From Monosiga brevicollis MX1 (taxonomy: Eukaryota > Opisthokonta > Choanoflagellata > Craspedida > Salpingoecidae), in assembly GCF_000002865.3 (NCBI RefSeq), contig NW_001865068.1, positions 381,838 through 445,234 of the forward strand: a DNA stretch of 63,397 nucleotides, in the 5' to 3' direction. Every line of letters begins with the position of its first letter. The stretch's first letter is position 1. Below the pieces are notes generated by a model. The model searched no databases. It was not told the origin of the DNA and worked only from the letters and a program-made list of their open reading frames with translations. A program made the translations under genes and the position numbers. Positions 22,479-33,624 of the stretch are shown here, piece after piece.

Positions 22479-24480
22479 TATGTGATGCCGGTTCGATCGA
22501 GGGGCGGGTTTAGATCTTGCGATCTCCCTTCGCAGCCCGACTCACTGTTCGATCTCTTCGCGCTTTTCATCTGGTGCTTGATTGATCGCAGGGTGATACC
22601 TGCTGCCTTCCCTTCTCCATGGGTGCTGTCAAGAAGGAGATTGAGGCCACTGTCCCTGGAATCTACGTGAACAGCATCATGGTAAGACAGCGCCCGACAC
22701 ACTGACCTCTGCGTTTCGTGCCCCCCCCCCCCCCCCCATCTACTTTGCTTTTCTTCTCTCTAGCCACTCAAGCCAGTTGCTGTGCTTGCCCTTGACAGCT
22801 CGGGGAGAACCAGATCGAAGACGAGTTTATGGACTTTTTCGCCAACATGAACACCCAGGTGGACAAGGTCTGCACCATGGTAAGCCTTCGCAGATGACAG
22901 TCAGATCCTTGCACTGGAAAGTTGGCGAAAAACAGCAACGGGATTGGCAATAGGATTGCTCTGGATCAAACCCTGCCTGCACCGGCATCTTCTCACCATC
23001 CGGTCATACCACCACTCGTGGCAGCTCAAGGCCGACCCCAAGCTGGCGGATGGCTTCAACGCCATTGGCTTTAGCCAAGGCGGCCAATTTCTGCGCGCCT
23101 ACGTTGAGCGCTGCAATGATCCGCCTGTGCACAATTTGGTTCGGTTTTCCACCGCTCCCACCAGAAATGCCAAACCCTGCCCATCCCAGGCTCAACTTTT
23201 GGCTGGACACATAGGTTACCATGGGTGGCCAGCACATGGGCGTCGCGGAGATTCCCGACTGTGTTGGTAAGCAAGAGGCGCCTCCGCTTTGACGCTCGAT
23301 GCTTTATCGTCACATGTATTGAGCAGATGGCAGCAATTTTCCTCTTGCAATTCAGGGCCATCCTCACGCTCGTGCCTTTTTGTGCCTTTTATGTCCTGTC
23401 GTTTTTTCCGTTTGGCTTTGCTTGCCATCTGTGACAAAACTTTAAAATTATAGCCACCAACATGACCATTTGCGAGGATGTCGCCAAGCTGTTGACCCTG
23501 GGCGCCTATGCCGACGGCGTTCGTGACTGGCAGGTGCAAGCTCAATACTTCCGTTCCCCATATAACATGACGGTGGGTGATTGGGCAACTTTGTTTGATG
23601 GTTTTCTTGACTCTTGCCTTGGCAGCTAGGGTCAACTAAACTCGATGCCGGTTGCCCCGTGCTCCCATCTGAGAGCTCATTTGCCCGGGTGCATGTGGTG
23701 CACAACAGGCTTACCGCGAGCGCAACATCTTCCTTGCTGACATCAAGTGCGTACACCAAGGCCGGACGCATTGCACAGGCCGGTAGCATCTTGTCGCCCA
23801 TTCCTCACCCTCATTATCCGTTGCTCTTTATCGTAGCAACGAGCGTGAGCAGAAGAACGCCACCTACAAGGAGAACTTGGTGTCTCTCAACAAGCTGGTG
23901 CTGGTCAAGTGCGTTTTGACTTTTATTTTTTTTTGCTCTGGAATTGCGCTGGTTCGGGATGGTCGACGCCGATCTCGCTCAAGCTTATGGTTGCACTCAG
24001 GTTTGCCGAAGACACGACCGTGATTCCTCGTGAGAGCGAATGGTTTGGTGCTTTCGCGGAAGGCGCCGAGAGCACGGTTAGTCCTGCCCAAGGCCGCGAT
24101 CTTGCCCCGGGTTTGAAGTCAATTTCCCCCTTCGACTCACTCACTTTGCTTGGCGGCTTCGCGGACGGGGTTGCACGCTTTCGATGTAGATTGTGCCCAT
24201 GCGCAACCAGAGCATCTACACCGAAGACTGGATCGGCCTCCAGGAGCTTGACAAGCGCGGCGACCTCATTGAGGCTTCCTGCCCTGGGTTTGTTTTCTTT
24301 TGATTTGACTCGCATTGGGGTTGTTTATCATGGTGCTGCGCCCGTACCCGAGGTACGCTGTCTATCGCGCTGACAGTCGTCTTTCCTCCTGGGTCCGTCA
24401 TGCGTAGCAACCACATGCAGTTTACTCTTTCCTGGCTGAAGAACAACATGATCATCCCTTACCTGAACAACACGATTTAA
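22308..24480 (+). CDS. PPT1: Palmitoyl-protein thioesterase 1, lysosomal
   Basis: PPT1 removes palmitate from cysteines of proteins being degraded in lysosomes. Exon 1 (22308-22403) encodes a signal peptide ([20 protein letters not shown]) and PTVIWHGM. Later exons give [30 protein letters not shown], then [20 protein letters not shown] with the nucleophile Ser in [22 protein letters not shown] and [10 protein letters not shown] follow. [14 protein letters not shown] precedes [14 protein letters not shown], which holds the catalytic Asp region, and the final exon carries [13 protein letters not shown] with the catalytic His. The order matches the animal enzyme throughout, and the stop TAA is at 24478-24480. 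About ten short introns are present; two contain (TG)n (22428-22475) and a run of 17 C (22721-22737). Potential N-glycosylation sites (NMT, NAT, NQS) suit a lysosomal glycoprotein. Confidence 0.93.
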
Positions 24481-24986
24481 GTCGGCCCGTTCAGCCATTG
24501 CCTCATGATATTATCACCATTTGGAGCGTCCCGGCCCCCTCTCATCCATGCGCGCGATGCCCGGCGTGCCTTACGCGAAAGGGGTGATTCCGTCCAATTA
24601 ATCGTGAATTCTCTTCGCACTTTGGGTCGAGCACTTTCGGAATGTGAGAACACATGCAATTGTTCTAATGTGCACACATTTCAGAGGACCAGACCATCAA
24701 GATCAATGAGATGGGCGGGGTAACAAGCTGAGAAGCTGGTGCCCAGCACCAGCCGTTGTATCATAAAGAAAGCACACAGGTGACAAGACACGGAAGCAGT
24801 ATTCGGAAAGGCGGCCTTTTGTGCACAGCACCGGGCCTTTGTATCATAAGGAAAGCACACAGGTGACAACACAACACTCAAGAAAAAAGGTATTTGCAAA
24901 GGCAGTCTTGGCGAAGGCAGGTATGCGTGCCAACCACCAACATCTAGAACGGTATCGGTCCGAATTTGAGCGGGGTCGAGTCTCGC
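24481..24986. repeat. Intergenic spacer with a ~41-bp direct duplication
   Basis: Two copies of a ~41-bp sequence, GCACC...GTATCATAA(A/G)GAAAGCACACAGGTGACAA, lie at 24746-24786 and 24828-24869, about 82 bp apart start to start. The rest is the 3' flank of PPT1 and of the converging minus-strand gene, with no other feature recognised. Confidence 0.8.
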
Positions 24987-25649
24987 TCAGCGAAAGAGCT
25001 CGAAATATTCACCAAAGGCGTTGATGATGACGATGCGATGCTCGGTTGTCAATCGACTCAGGTCCATGATCGAGCCGAGGCGATCCATGTACAGCGTGCC
25101 ACTTGGGCTGCGCCAGAATTTGATCTGGGTGACAAAGTCCCCAACAACGCGGTCGCGCAGGTGATTGCGGCCCATAAAGGTGGAGATGATGCCACCCGAG
25201 AAAATGAGGAGGTCGTTCTCCACCAGTGCCTGGCCATGTAGATGGGACCAAGGGGGGAAAACGTGCATTTCGCGCGGACGGCGAGGTTGGCCATCGTCAC
25301 GCAGCCCCCAGGATCCTTGCAGCATGGCGAGTAGCTGGCGCTGTTCAGACGGAGGCAAGAGCGTGGCTTCGGGCTCGATGCCATGCACGCGGGGCGGGCA
25401 AGCCCAAAGGCGACAACTGTAGCCGATGCAGAAGAGGGGAGCAAAGAAGAGCTTCCTGGCTGCCATGATGAAGCAATTACGATAGTTGCCGCTGTCGGCA
25501 CCCAGCCGGCTGTTGGGGGGCAGCCGGTCATCCTCAGTTTGGCTAGCTGATCCAGACTGCCCAATGGTGAGATCTCGCTGCAAAACATACGAGACGCTCT
25601 GCGGCGCGGCGATGGGCTGGCTCGTCAGCAGCGGCTGATGCTCGGCCAT
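24987..25649 (-). CDS. Unrecognised single-pass membrane protein with dileucine motif
   Basis: A single open exon of 220 residues from ATG 25649 to TGA 24987-24989. I do not recognise the family. Residues 1-60 are polar. An acidic dileucine-type signal (EHQPLL, residues 3-8) of the kind read by AP adaptors sits at the extreme N-terminus. Around residues 61-85 there is one hydrophobic stretch (KLFFAPLFCIGYSCRLWAC) that could be a signal anchor, leaving the remainder lumenal. The C-terminal ~110 residues look folded: LVENDLLIFSGGIISTFMG, VVGDFVTQIKFWRSPSGTLY and a terminal HRIVIINAFGEYFELF. Codon use looks like the neighbours and there is no overlapping better candidate. It converges on PPT1; an endolysosomal location is only an inference from the N-terminal motif. 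Confidence 0.6.
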   Translation of the reverse strand: MAEHQPLLTSQPIAAPQSVSYVLQRDLTIGQSGSASQTEDDRLPPNSRLGADSGNYRNCFIMAARKLFFAPLFCIGYSCRLWACPPRVHGIEPEATLLPPSEQRQLLAMLQGSWGLRDDGQPRRPREMHVFPPWSHLHGQALVENDLLIFSGGIISTFMGRNHLRDRVVGDFVTQIKFWRSPSGTLYMDRLGSIMDLSRLTTEHRIVIINAFGEYFELFR

Positions 25650-26574
<925 letters not shown>

Positions 26575-26706
26575 ATGGCAACGAGCGGCAAACGAGCGGC
26601 TTTGGATGAGGCCGATCCCGAGGGGAGAAGCACCGCGCCTCGCGCCAAATATGCCAAACGTCGAGCCTCGATGATTCCCGAAGGTACGTTGTGATTCTGA
26701 CTCGAG

Positions 26707-26751
<45 letters not shown>

Positions 26752-29251
26752 CTGACCCATCCCTTTTCCATTCTGGCTTTCCGAGTGGCTATCCCGCCAT
26801 CTCCTTTCCCCCGAGGAGATTGCATGCGAACCGCCAACTCACTTGTTGTGCGGGGATGCCATCCTGACAGCGTCGTCCATTCAGGTGCCCGACTTTGTGC
26901 CACCACAAGAGGCCAAACGCCTGTCCAATATATTGCGGAAGCGCAATATTCTGATTGCCGACAACTCGCTCCGCGAGACTGTGGTCGGCTCGATTCACGG
27001 TCACACGCTTCCCGACAAGAAGAAGATTTTCCGCTGGTCCCAGGCCTGTGGTTTTGACCTCTTCATTGTCGCTGCATTGGGCCATGATTGGCGTGTGGAG
27101 GATGATTGGCTCGCATGGCTCTTCGACACTTACCATCATCGCGAACGCCCTTCTCCAACTACTCCCGCTCTCACGGCTCGCGCGGGCTCCAATCCAAGCG
27201 CCCACTCCGATACCTCTACGCAGCTCACACAACTACCCGTTGTGCAGTCTGCCAGCGACAGCTTGAGCAATGCCCAAACCTCCCACCTAGCCCCAGTCAT
27301 GGAAGAAAACCCGCTCTCGCGTTGCTTTGCCTTTTGCGATTTGGCCGATGCCATTGCACCTGATGGTACCATGACCCTGGGCGCGGAGGACCGGTACGGT
27401 GATCACGTTTCCAGCACCTTGGCTAAGCTGGAGAAGTACCACGTGCGCAACATTATTATTGAGATTGACCTGGGCGCCATTCGCACCGACGCCTACCGAC
27501 ACGCACACCCGTCCGAGTTCTCAGAAGGAACAGGGCCCAACGAGTCTGAGAGCATCATTGCCCGCCACTATCTGAGCCAGCTCCTCAACCTGCTCGATAA
27601 CGTCGTCTTTCGTCACATGGCCCCCTCCACGCTGGTCATGCTCAATCTGCGCGACTTCCCCGTGGCCATGCATCGTTGCCCCCAGCGCGTGCTGGCTTTC
27701 GTGGCCCTCGTTGCATGCCTCGAATCCAGTCGCCGGCCAATCGGTCTCATGTTCGAGGACCCCATTGGTGCGTACCCTCCCGCCGATCTCGAGCTCCTGA
27801 CCCAGAAGCTACGCGAGACCATGGACTGCAACGGCTGGCATAGCGGCTGGCAAGCCCAGCCTCGCGCCTATGATGGCCTTCTTCTTGCCCACGTGCACGA
27901 GCAATGGGGCATGGCCGACCTGGCCCAGTTGTATGCTGTTGCTGGTGGTGCCGACGGCGTTTGGTGCAGTGCCGCGGCCGAGGGCGCGGCCGTGGGCCAT
28001 GCCAGCTCCACCGTGCTACTGGCCAACCTCATGCGCCTTGGCAACACAGACGTCACGCGCTATAACCTGCCTGCCATCCTCCCAGCCGCGCGCCAAGTGA
28101 CACGCCTCACCATCGAGCAGAGAGTACCAGTACGACAGGTGGTCTATGGCAGTGCAGCCCTAGACGCGCCATTTGCATTTGGCAACATTGCTGGTGGTAC
28201 AGGATATGACCAGGACGTGGATTGGAACGGCGATGGCCAGCATGATGCTTTAGATCAAATGACAGCGGCGAGCTTTTTTGGTCTTCAGCCACCCGTGCGC
28301 ATCACCGAGCTGAGCCCGCCGGCCGATTATCTCACTCGCTGTATCGAGATTTTTGGGCAATACCCGCTCTTTAGCGACCCTCAATTTGGCGACAACCTCA
28401 GCAAGCATGCCCAGCAGGAGGTTCGGGAACACGAGCAGGACCAGCGTGGACTTGAGTTCAGTACACCGCGCTCCATGGCTCAGCTCGTGGTGGCCACCCT
28501 GGAGGCTCCGCCTTATGACTTCTCGGCTACCAGCCCCAACCCCGAGGCGCCAGGCTACGAGGAGTACCAGTTGGCACGCGAACTTGCGCTCAATGGCCCT
28601 GCACATCACGGGCAGAATCAAAGCCTGCAGCTCTTGCAGGATGCGCAGGCCTACTTTGTGCGCTGTTGCAAGGAGTTGGACCCCAATCGCTTTCAGGCTT
28701 GTCCTGGCAAGTGTAGCCTCAGTGTCTCAGCTTTTGTGCAGGGCTATTTGTATCCTCACTTTAGCGAGCGCCCAGCCTTCTCGCTGGCCACGCTTGGCTT
28801 TCTATATGACAACGTGGGCCAGACTGATGTTGGCCAGTCAGCAGGCACCGCATCCGCCTCTGCTCCCTCCGGGCCTCCACCCGAGACCTTGTCCCTAAAC
28901 CTGAATGAGTGGCTCCGTTGGTGCGACTACGTCCTGTACAGCATGGACGTCTTTACGCTTCAGTCGCTGCACCTCGAAACGCTTCGTCGCGTGGTGCTCA
29001 CGGTGCCGCGAACCGTGCACGAGCAGCATGCCTTGAAGAAGTTTGAGATTGACGCGCAAGCTTGGCGTGGAGACGAGTTTCGGCGCTACTGGCCCCGTGC
29101 CCATGGCTCGCACCCCGTGTCCAAGATTCAAGTTTCGCTCGATACCAGTCATCATCGCGCACTGCCCGCAAGCACTTTGCCCATCGACGTGGGTTTGGGG
29201 TCTGACAGCTACCTGCGCTGTGTGCGCGACATGAGCAGCCCGGCCTTATAA
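26575..29251 (+). CDS. Large protein with degenerate HMGL-type TIM barrel and EF-hand-like loop
   Basis: Two exons (26575-26683 and 26871-29251) join in phase to give 829 residues. The acceptor CTGACAG at 26870 is the one that keeps the frame. The N-terminus is basic and nuclear-signal-like (KRAALDE, RAKYAKRRAS). An IRKRNILIADNSL/FRWSQACGFDLFIVAALGHD-like globular segment follows, then a Ser/Thr-rich linker. From about residue 150 a TIM-barrel-like region begins: FAFCDLADAI, KYHVRNIIIEIDLGAI and IGLMFEDPIGAYPPADLELL. LLAHVHEQWGMADLAQLYAV then GADGVWCSAAAEGAAVGHAS resemble the HxH metal motif and Gly-rich motif of HMG-CoA lyase/isopropylmalate synthase. The usual TLRDG motif is missing. Near 28210-28255 a DWNGDGQHDALD loop fits an EF-hand. 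The last ~300 residues match nothing I know. Enzymatic activity is unproven. Confidence 0.65.
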
Positions 29252-29563
29252 ACTCATTAGAGTCGAGGCAACGCTCGGTCAAGGTGTGATTAATCCTTCA
29301 AAAGCATCAATTTACGTGCCGGTATGGTCGTAATGCGCACTCAGCTGCGCTGTCGGTGTCAAAACAAACAGCCAAACAAAAAACAAAAACGAACACGCCG
29401 AAAAAAACAAACAAACAAACAAAAAAAAAAAAAATAAGGGTGAGGCACACACATCCAGTCAAGCCGCCGGGTGCACGCCACGGAGTGCGACGAAACTCTG
29501 CTTATAGTGCCAAGCTTAAAGCCAAGCGTCTTGCCTTGCCCCGCGGGCCTGTTGCGTGTGTCG
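29252..29563. other. A-rich convergent spacer
   Basis: This lies between the HMGL-like gene stop and the DUF3754 gene stop. It includes an A/AAC-rich stretch at about 29360-29437. No gene is seen. Confidence 0.6.
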
Positions 29564-31043
29564 CTAGCGCAGGGCCCGCATGTCACGAGCCGTCATGGAC
29601 TGCATGGCTTGCGCAGCTTGTGGGAGAGGAATGGCGGAGATAGCTTCGACGCCAAAGTGAGAGTGACGGGTGGTGTTGGCAATCAGGTTGAGCTCGTGGA
29701 GCTTGCGGACTGCATCTTCCGTGTCAAATTGCACATGGACGCCAAAGATGTCACGCAGCAGTTGATCTTCAACCACCACGGCAAGCCCACGATGAGTCAG
29801 TGATCCCGGGGAGGTGACGAGGGCAAAGTAGGCCAAGAGTGTTTCGGCAAATTCTTCCTCGGCGGCCCGATCAATGAGCAGGGCGAGTGCGCTGCGGTTA
29901 CTGGCGACGTTTTGAAAATACAGCGTTTTGTGGTAGCGGGCCAGGTAGCGGTGCCGGTTATTCGAGACACCGTCCCAAAGACGGTAGCCAAGGAAACCGG
30001 CGGTAATGATAATGGCAGCCAATCCTCCCTTGACGGGACCCAAGGCCAGGTTATCTTGAAAGGAGGCATTCATGCGCATCAAAAAGGTCACGGTCGTGAC
30101 GGCCAGAGTGCCATAGAGCATGTTACGGTCAAAATTGGACATGTCAATCTTGATATCCGGCAGGAGCAGCTCGAGTTTGTCGTCTTCAACGTTTTTAAAG
30201 ACTTTGAGGCTAATTTGGTCCTTTTGCTTGCACGCGACGAGGCAGCGCGGGTAGATCTGTTGAAGATCTTGAACGTCGGGTTGGCCCCGCGCCCAGCGTA
30301 AGAGTTTCGACGCGCGGCGCGTCCAGTGCACCTGTTGTGTACGGGCCCGCCCTCTTGTCCATACTCGAATAAACTCGTATTTATCCTAAATCAGGTCAGG
30401 TTGGCAGGGCTCGATATGACTAAGGGGGTGCTGATGACAATGGTGTCGGTAATGCGAGCCAAAGAGGAGCACGCTGTGTTCTTTTTTTGGTGGTCAGCCC
30501 TGCAGAGGTGCGGTGGGAAGCGCCATACCTGATCGACAGACACTTTGACGCCCTCCACGGACACTTTTTCTTTGAGCTGCGCGAGCACATCCCCTGCGGT
30601 GGCGGGGAGTAAGGGGGGGCAGGGACATTGGGTTGAGTCCAGCGATGGGATGCACTCCATCTGGAGGCCAGGGGTCAGCTGAGGAAGCGACCACAGACCG
30701 CGGGGCAGCACTTCAAAGTTGGCAGCATCAATGGTGCTGTTTAAGAGGGCAAGAAATTCGCGCTCGTGGCGGGCACGCTCGGCAGCATTGAGTCGGCGCA
30801 GCTGAATCGAGTCGCGATCCGGGTCCAGGGGGTCGTAGAGGCGCTTGAGCTCGCGCCAGGTGGCTTGGGAGCGGGCACTCATGATGGTGCTGAGAGCACT
30901 GGCAAACTGGGCCATATGCACGCGCTGCGACTCGAGCAGGCGCTTGGAGTTGAGCAGTTCCTGTACCAGGTCGTTTGGACTCACATTGACGTGGCGATTG
31001 CGAACATTGCTCACAGCTTGCTGCATCTGGCTCGTGGCCCGAT
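29564..31043 (-). CDS. TMEM143/DUF3754-family membrane protein (5' truncated by gap)
   Basis: Members of this family (human TMEM143) are thought to be mitochondrial membrane proteins of unknown function. The upstream exon emerges from the gap and encodes MSARSQATWRELKRLYDPLD, then ARHEREFLALLNSTIDAANF and EVLPRGLW, which match the DUF3754 start. The intron runs from the donor after SVEGVKVSVDQ (about 30528) to an acceptor at 30386. The last exon, 29564-30385, begins DKYEFIRVWTRGRARTQQ. LVACKQKDQISLKVFKNVE and LELLLPDIKIDMSNFDRNML follow, the core of the family, then hydrophobic segments (GTLAVTTVTFLMRM; GGLAAIIITAGFLGYRLW) and YHKTLYFQNVASNRSALALL. The stop is at 29564-29566. The N-terminus and any targeting signal are lost in or beyond the N run. 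Confidence 0.8.
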
Positions 31044-31417
31044 NNNNNNNNNNNNNNNNNNNNNNNNNNNNNNNNNNNNNNNNNNNNNNNNNNNNNNNNN
31101 NNNNNNNNNNNNNNNNNNNNNNNNNNNNNNNNNNNNNNNNNNNNNNNNNNNNNNNNNNNNNNNNNNNNNNNNNNNNNNNNNNNNNNNNNNNNNNNNNNNN
31201 NNNNNNNNNNNNNNNNNNNNNNNNNNNNNNNNNNNNNNNNNNNNNNNNNNNNNNNNNNNNNNNNNNNNNNNNNNNNNNNNNNNNNNNNNNNNNNNNNNNN
31301 NNNNNNNNNNNNNNNNNNNNNNNNNNNNNNNNNNNNNNNNNNNNNNNNNNNNNNNNNNNNNNNNNNNNNNNNNNNNNNNNNNNNNNNNNNNNNNNNNNNN
31401 NNNNNNNNNNNNNNNNN
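31044..31417. other. Assembly gap (374 N)
   Basis: A run of N hides the 5' part of the DUF3754 gene. It abuts a long (AG)n tract, which is probably why the assembly failed here. Confidence 0.99.
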
Positions 31418-31570
<153 letters not shown>

Positions 31571-31939
31571 GCGCTCCAACGTTTCAGCGCTGCCAGTCCA
31601 ACAAAAGTATTATACTTGTACCCATCGTTGTAAGATGGTGTTGTGAACACGTGTTTCACCGGGTAGTTACCAACCAAAAGCTTGAAAGCAGTTTGTTCCG
31701 ATTTTATTTTTTTTCTGAACGACGAGCAAGAGTGACGGTGCGTGCTTTAGGACCTCTGGCTCAACTTGGCGACGCAGGCAGTTTGCGAGGCGGGGTGGCT
31801 GATGGGTTGTCGCCTGGGAATTGCGTTGAAGACGAAGAAAAAGTTTCCGAGGCGGGGAAAGGTACATCACGCCCATCGCGCTCATCCGTTCGCCTTTGGT
31901 CGGCGCAGGTGCAAATTGTTGACCGGAAACCCTATCATC

Positions 31940-33239
31940 ATGGTGGTGCTGCACGTCAAGCGCGGGGAAGACTCGCAATTTCTGTATCAAACGACCACGG
32001 CCATCGAGATGGACCAACTTCTGCAGGAGCTGGCACAGGTCTACAATGACCGCCTCCGCATTGATCGCCTCTGCATGGGTACGAAGCCGAATGTGACTTG
32101 CTGGTGGCGTCACACTTCCTGACCAACTCGCTCGCCTCGTGCTTTTTGTGTGAAACTCATCGTGTCCCTCGGGCTTGTAGCTATGGATCAACTGGCAACC
32201 CACGGCATTGCCAAGACCCCTCAGATGGTTGGCCTGACGGACGAGCAGATTGCCGAGCTGGGCCACAAGGATGAGTCGGACAAGTACTACCCCTCTGGGG
32301 GCTCACAGTTTGTCAAGGATGACATTGGCTACCGCACGGGGCATGCTCCACAACCGCCCATGCAAGAGGTGCTCCGCAAGACCATTGCCGAAGCCAAAGC
32401 CGCCATTCACAAGGTGCGGCTGCGGTCAACTTTTGGCCTCCGCCCATATGTTGCCGGTACACCCCTTTCAATTCACCTTCTTTCCCTCTCGTCCAGGACC
32501 TGACGAAGCAAAACAAAGCTTTGAGTCAAGAGACCATTCAGGACGTGTTTGATAAGCTTCGCGGCGCAACCATGATTGTATATCCCATGGGTCTTCCGGC
32601 CTATGATGATGTTCAAATCATCCTTGATGATGCTGAGGATTTGGGTGGCAAGCAAGCTGCCAAACAGGTACCGTCGGCCTGTTGCAGCAGTCATCTTGAG
32701 GCCCAGAGCATGTGCTGCTCTTTCGTAAGATGGGTCGCCGTGGCTCATGTCAGGGTCAATTGGCCTAGGTCATTCCACCGGCCGAGTTTCAGCTGTGGTG
32801 GGCCGGCAAGGAATTGCAGCGAGGCAAGAAACTCAGCGATTTTATTGGCCGCAACGAAAAGACCAAGATCATCTGCAAAGCTCAAAAAGTACGTGGCCGC
32901 TTGCGTGTTACTTGCCTCTTCTTCATGTTCGAGCCCGGTAATCAAGAGCTCAACATGCTCCCACTCACTCCCACTCACGCACTCACTCACTCACTCACAC
33001 TCTTGTTATTTCTACCATCGTGGTGCGGTGATTTATAGAAGGGGGCGGGGCAGCCGACACGCGAGCCCGTGTACGACGAGGAGACGCAAAAGAAGATGAT
33101 GGCCTACGCTTATAAAAAGCAAGAGGAGTGGAAGCAGCTGGAGAAGGCAGATGAAGATGCCTATCTCAACGCCGAATGGGCTTCGTCCAACCAGCTCAAG
33201 TCTCAGCTTCACGGCACATCTGGCATTCGCTGGAAGTAG
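31940..33239 (+). CDS. CFAP298: Cilia- and flagella-associated protein 298 (C21orf59/Kurly)
   Basis: CFAP298 is a cytoplasmic factor needed to assemble axonemal dynein arms and for cilium polarity. The start at 31940 gives MVVLHVKRGEDSQFLYQTTT. Further exons give MDQLLQELAQVYNDRLRIDR, then GIAKTPQMVGLTDEQIAELG and YYPSGGSQFVKDDIGYRTGH. MIVYPMGLPAYDDVQIILDD and FQLWWAGKELQRGKKLSDFI, then GRNEKTKIICKAQK, follow. The final exon encodes REPVYDEETQKKMMAYAYKK and DEDAYLNAEWASSNQLKSQL, ending HGTSGIRWK at 33239. This is nearly end-to-end collinear with the human protein (about 290 residues). Five or six short introns are present, one holding a CACTCACTCACT stretch (32959-33000). Its presence fits a flagellated organism. 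Confidence 0.93.
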
Positions 33240-33624
33240 TCGGCTTCTGTGCCCTTTTCCTTCTTCTGGACCGCGCATGGGACACCTACGGCGCCGCGCG
33301 CCGTGCCTCCAAGAACTTTCTTCACGCTGGTTCAGTTGGGCCTCTGGTGGTTCACTCCGAACACTGTACATTGTCTCTCTTCTCTTCTTTCTATGTTCTA
33401 CGTCCATTTCCTCGTGGATATGTCTTTGCCGCGAGCAGGGCGAGTGGGCAGGCCATTTGAAGTGTCTTTGAGAACGAAAAGGGAAGAAGACAGAATTTAC
33501 AATCAAAACTCGAATCAGGACACAGATGGTTGTGGATGCTCGACTCGTCATGCTCGAGTCGACACGAAATACACGCACATAACACTCGCAGTCAGAGCAG
33601 TGAAGCGCACTCCTCCAAAGCGCC
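33240..33624. other. Convergent spacer
   Basis: This lies between the CFAP298 stop and the last possible exon of the PEHE-domain gene. No feature was recognised; it is probably 3' UTR. Confidence 0.5.
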
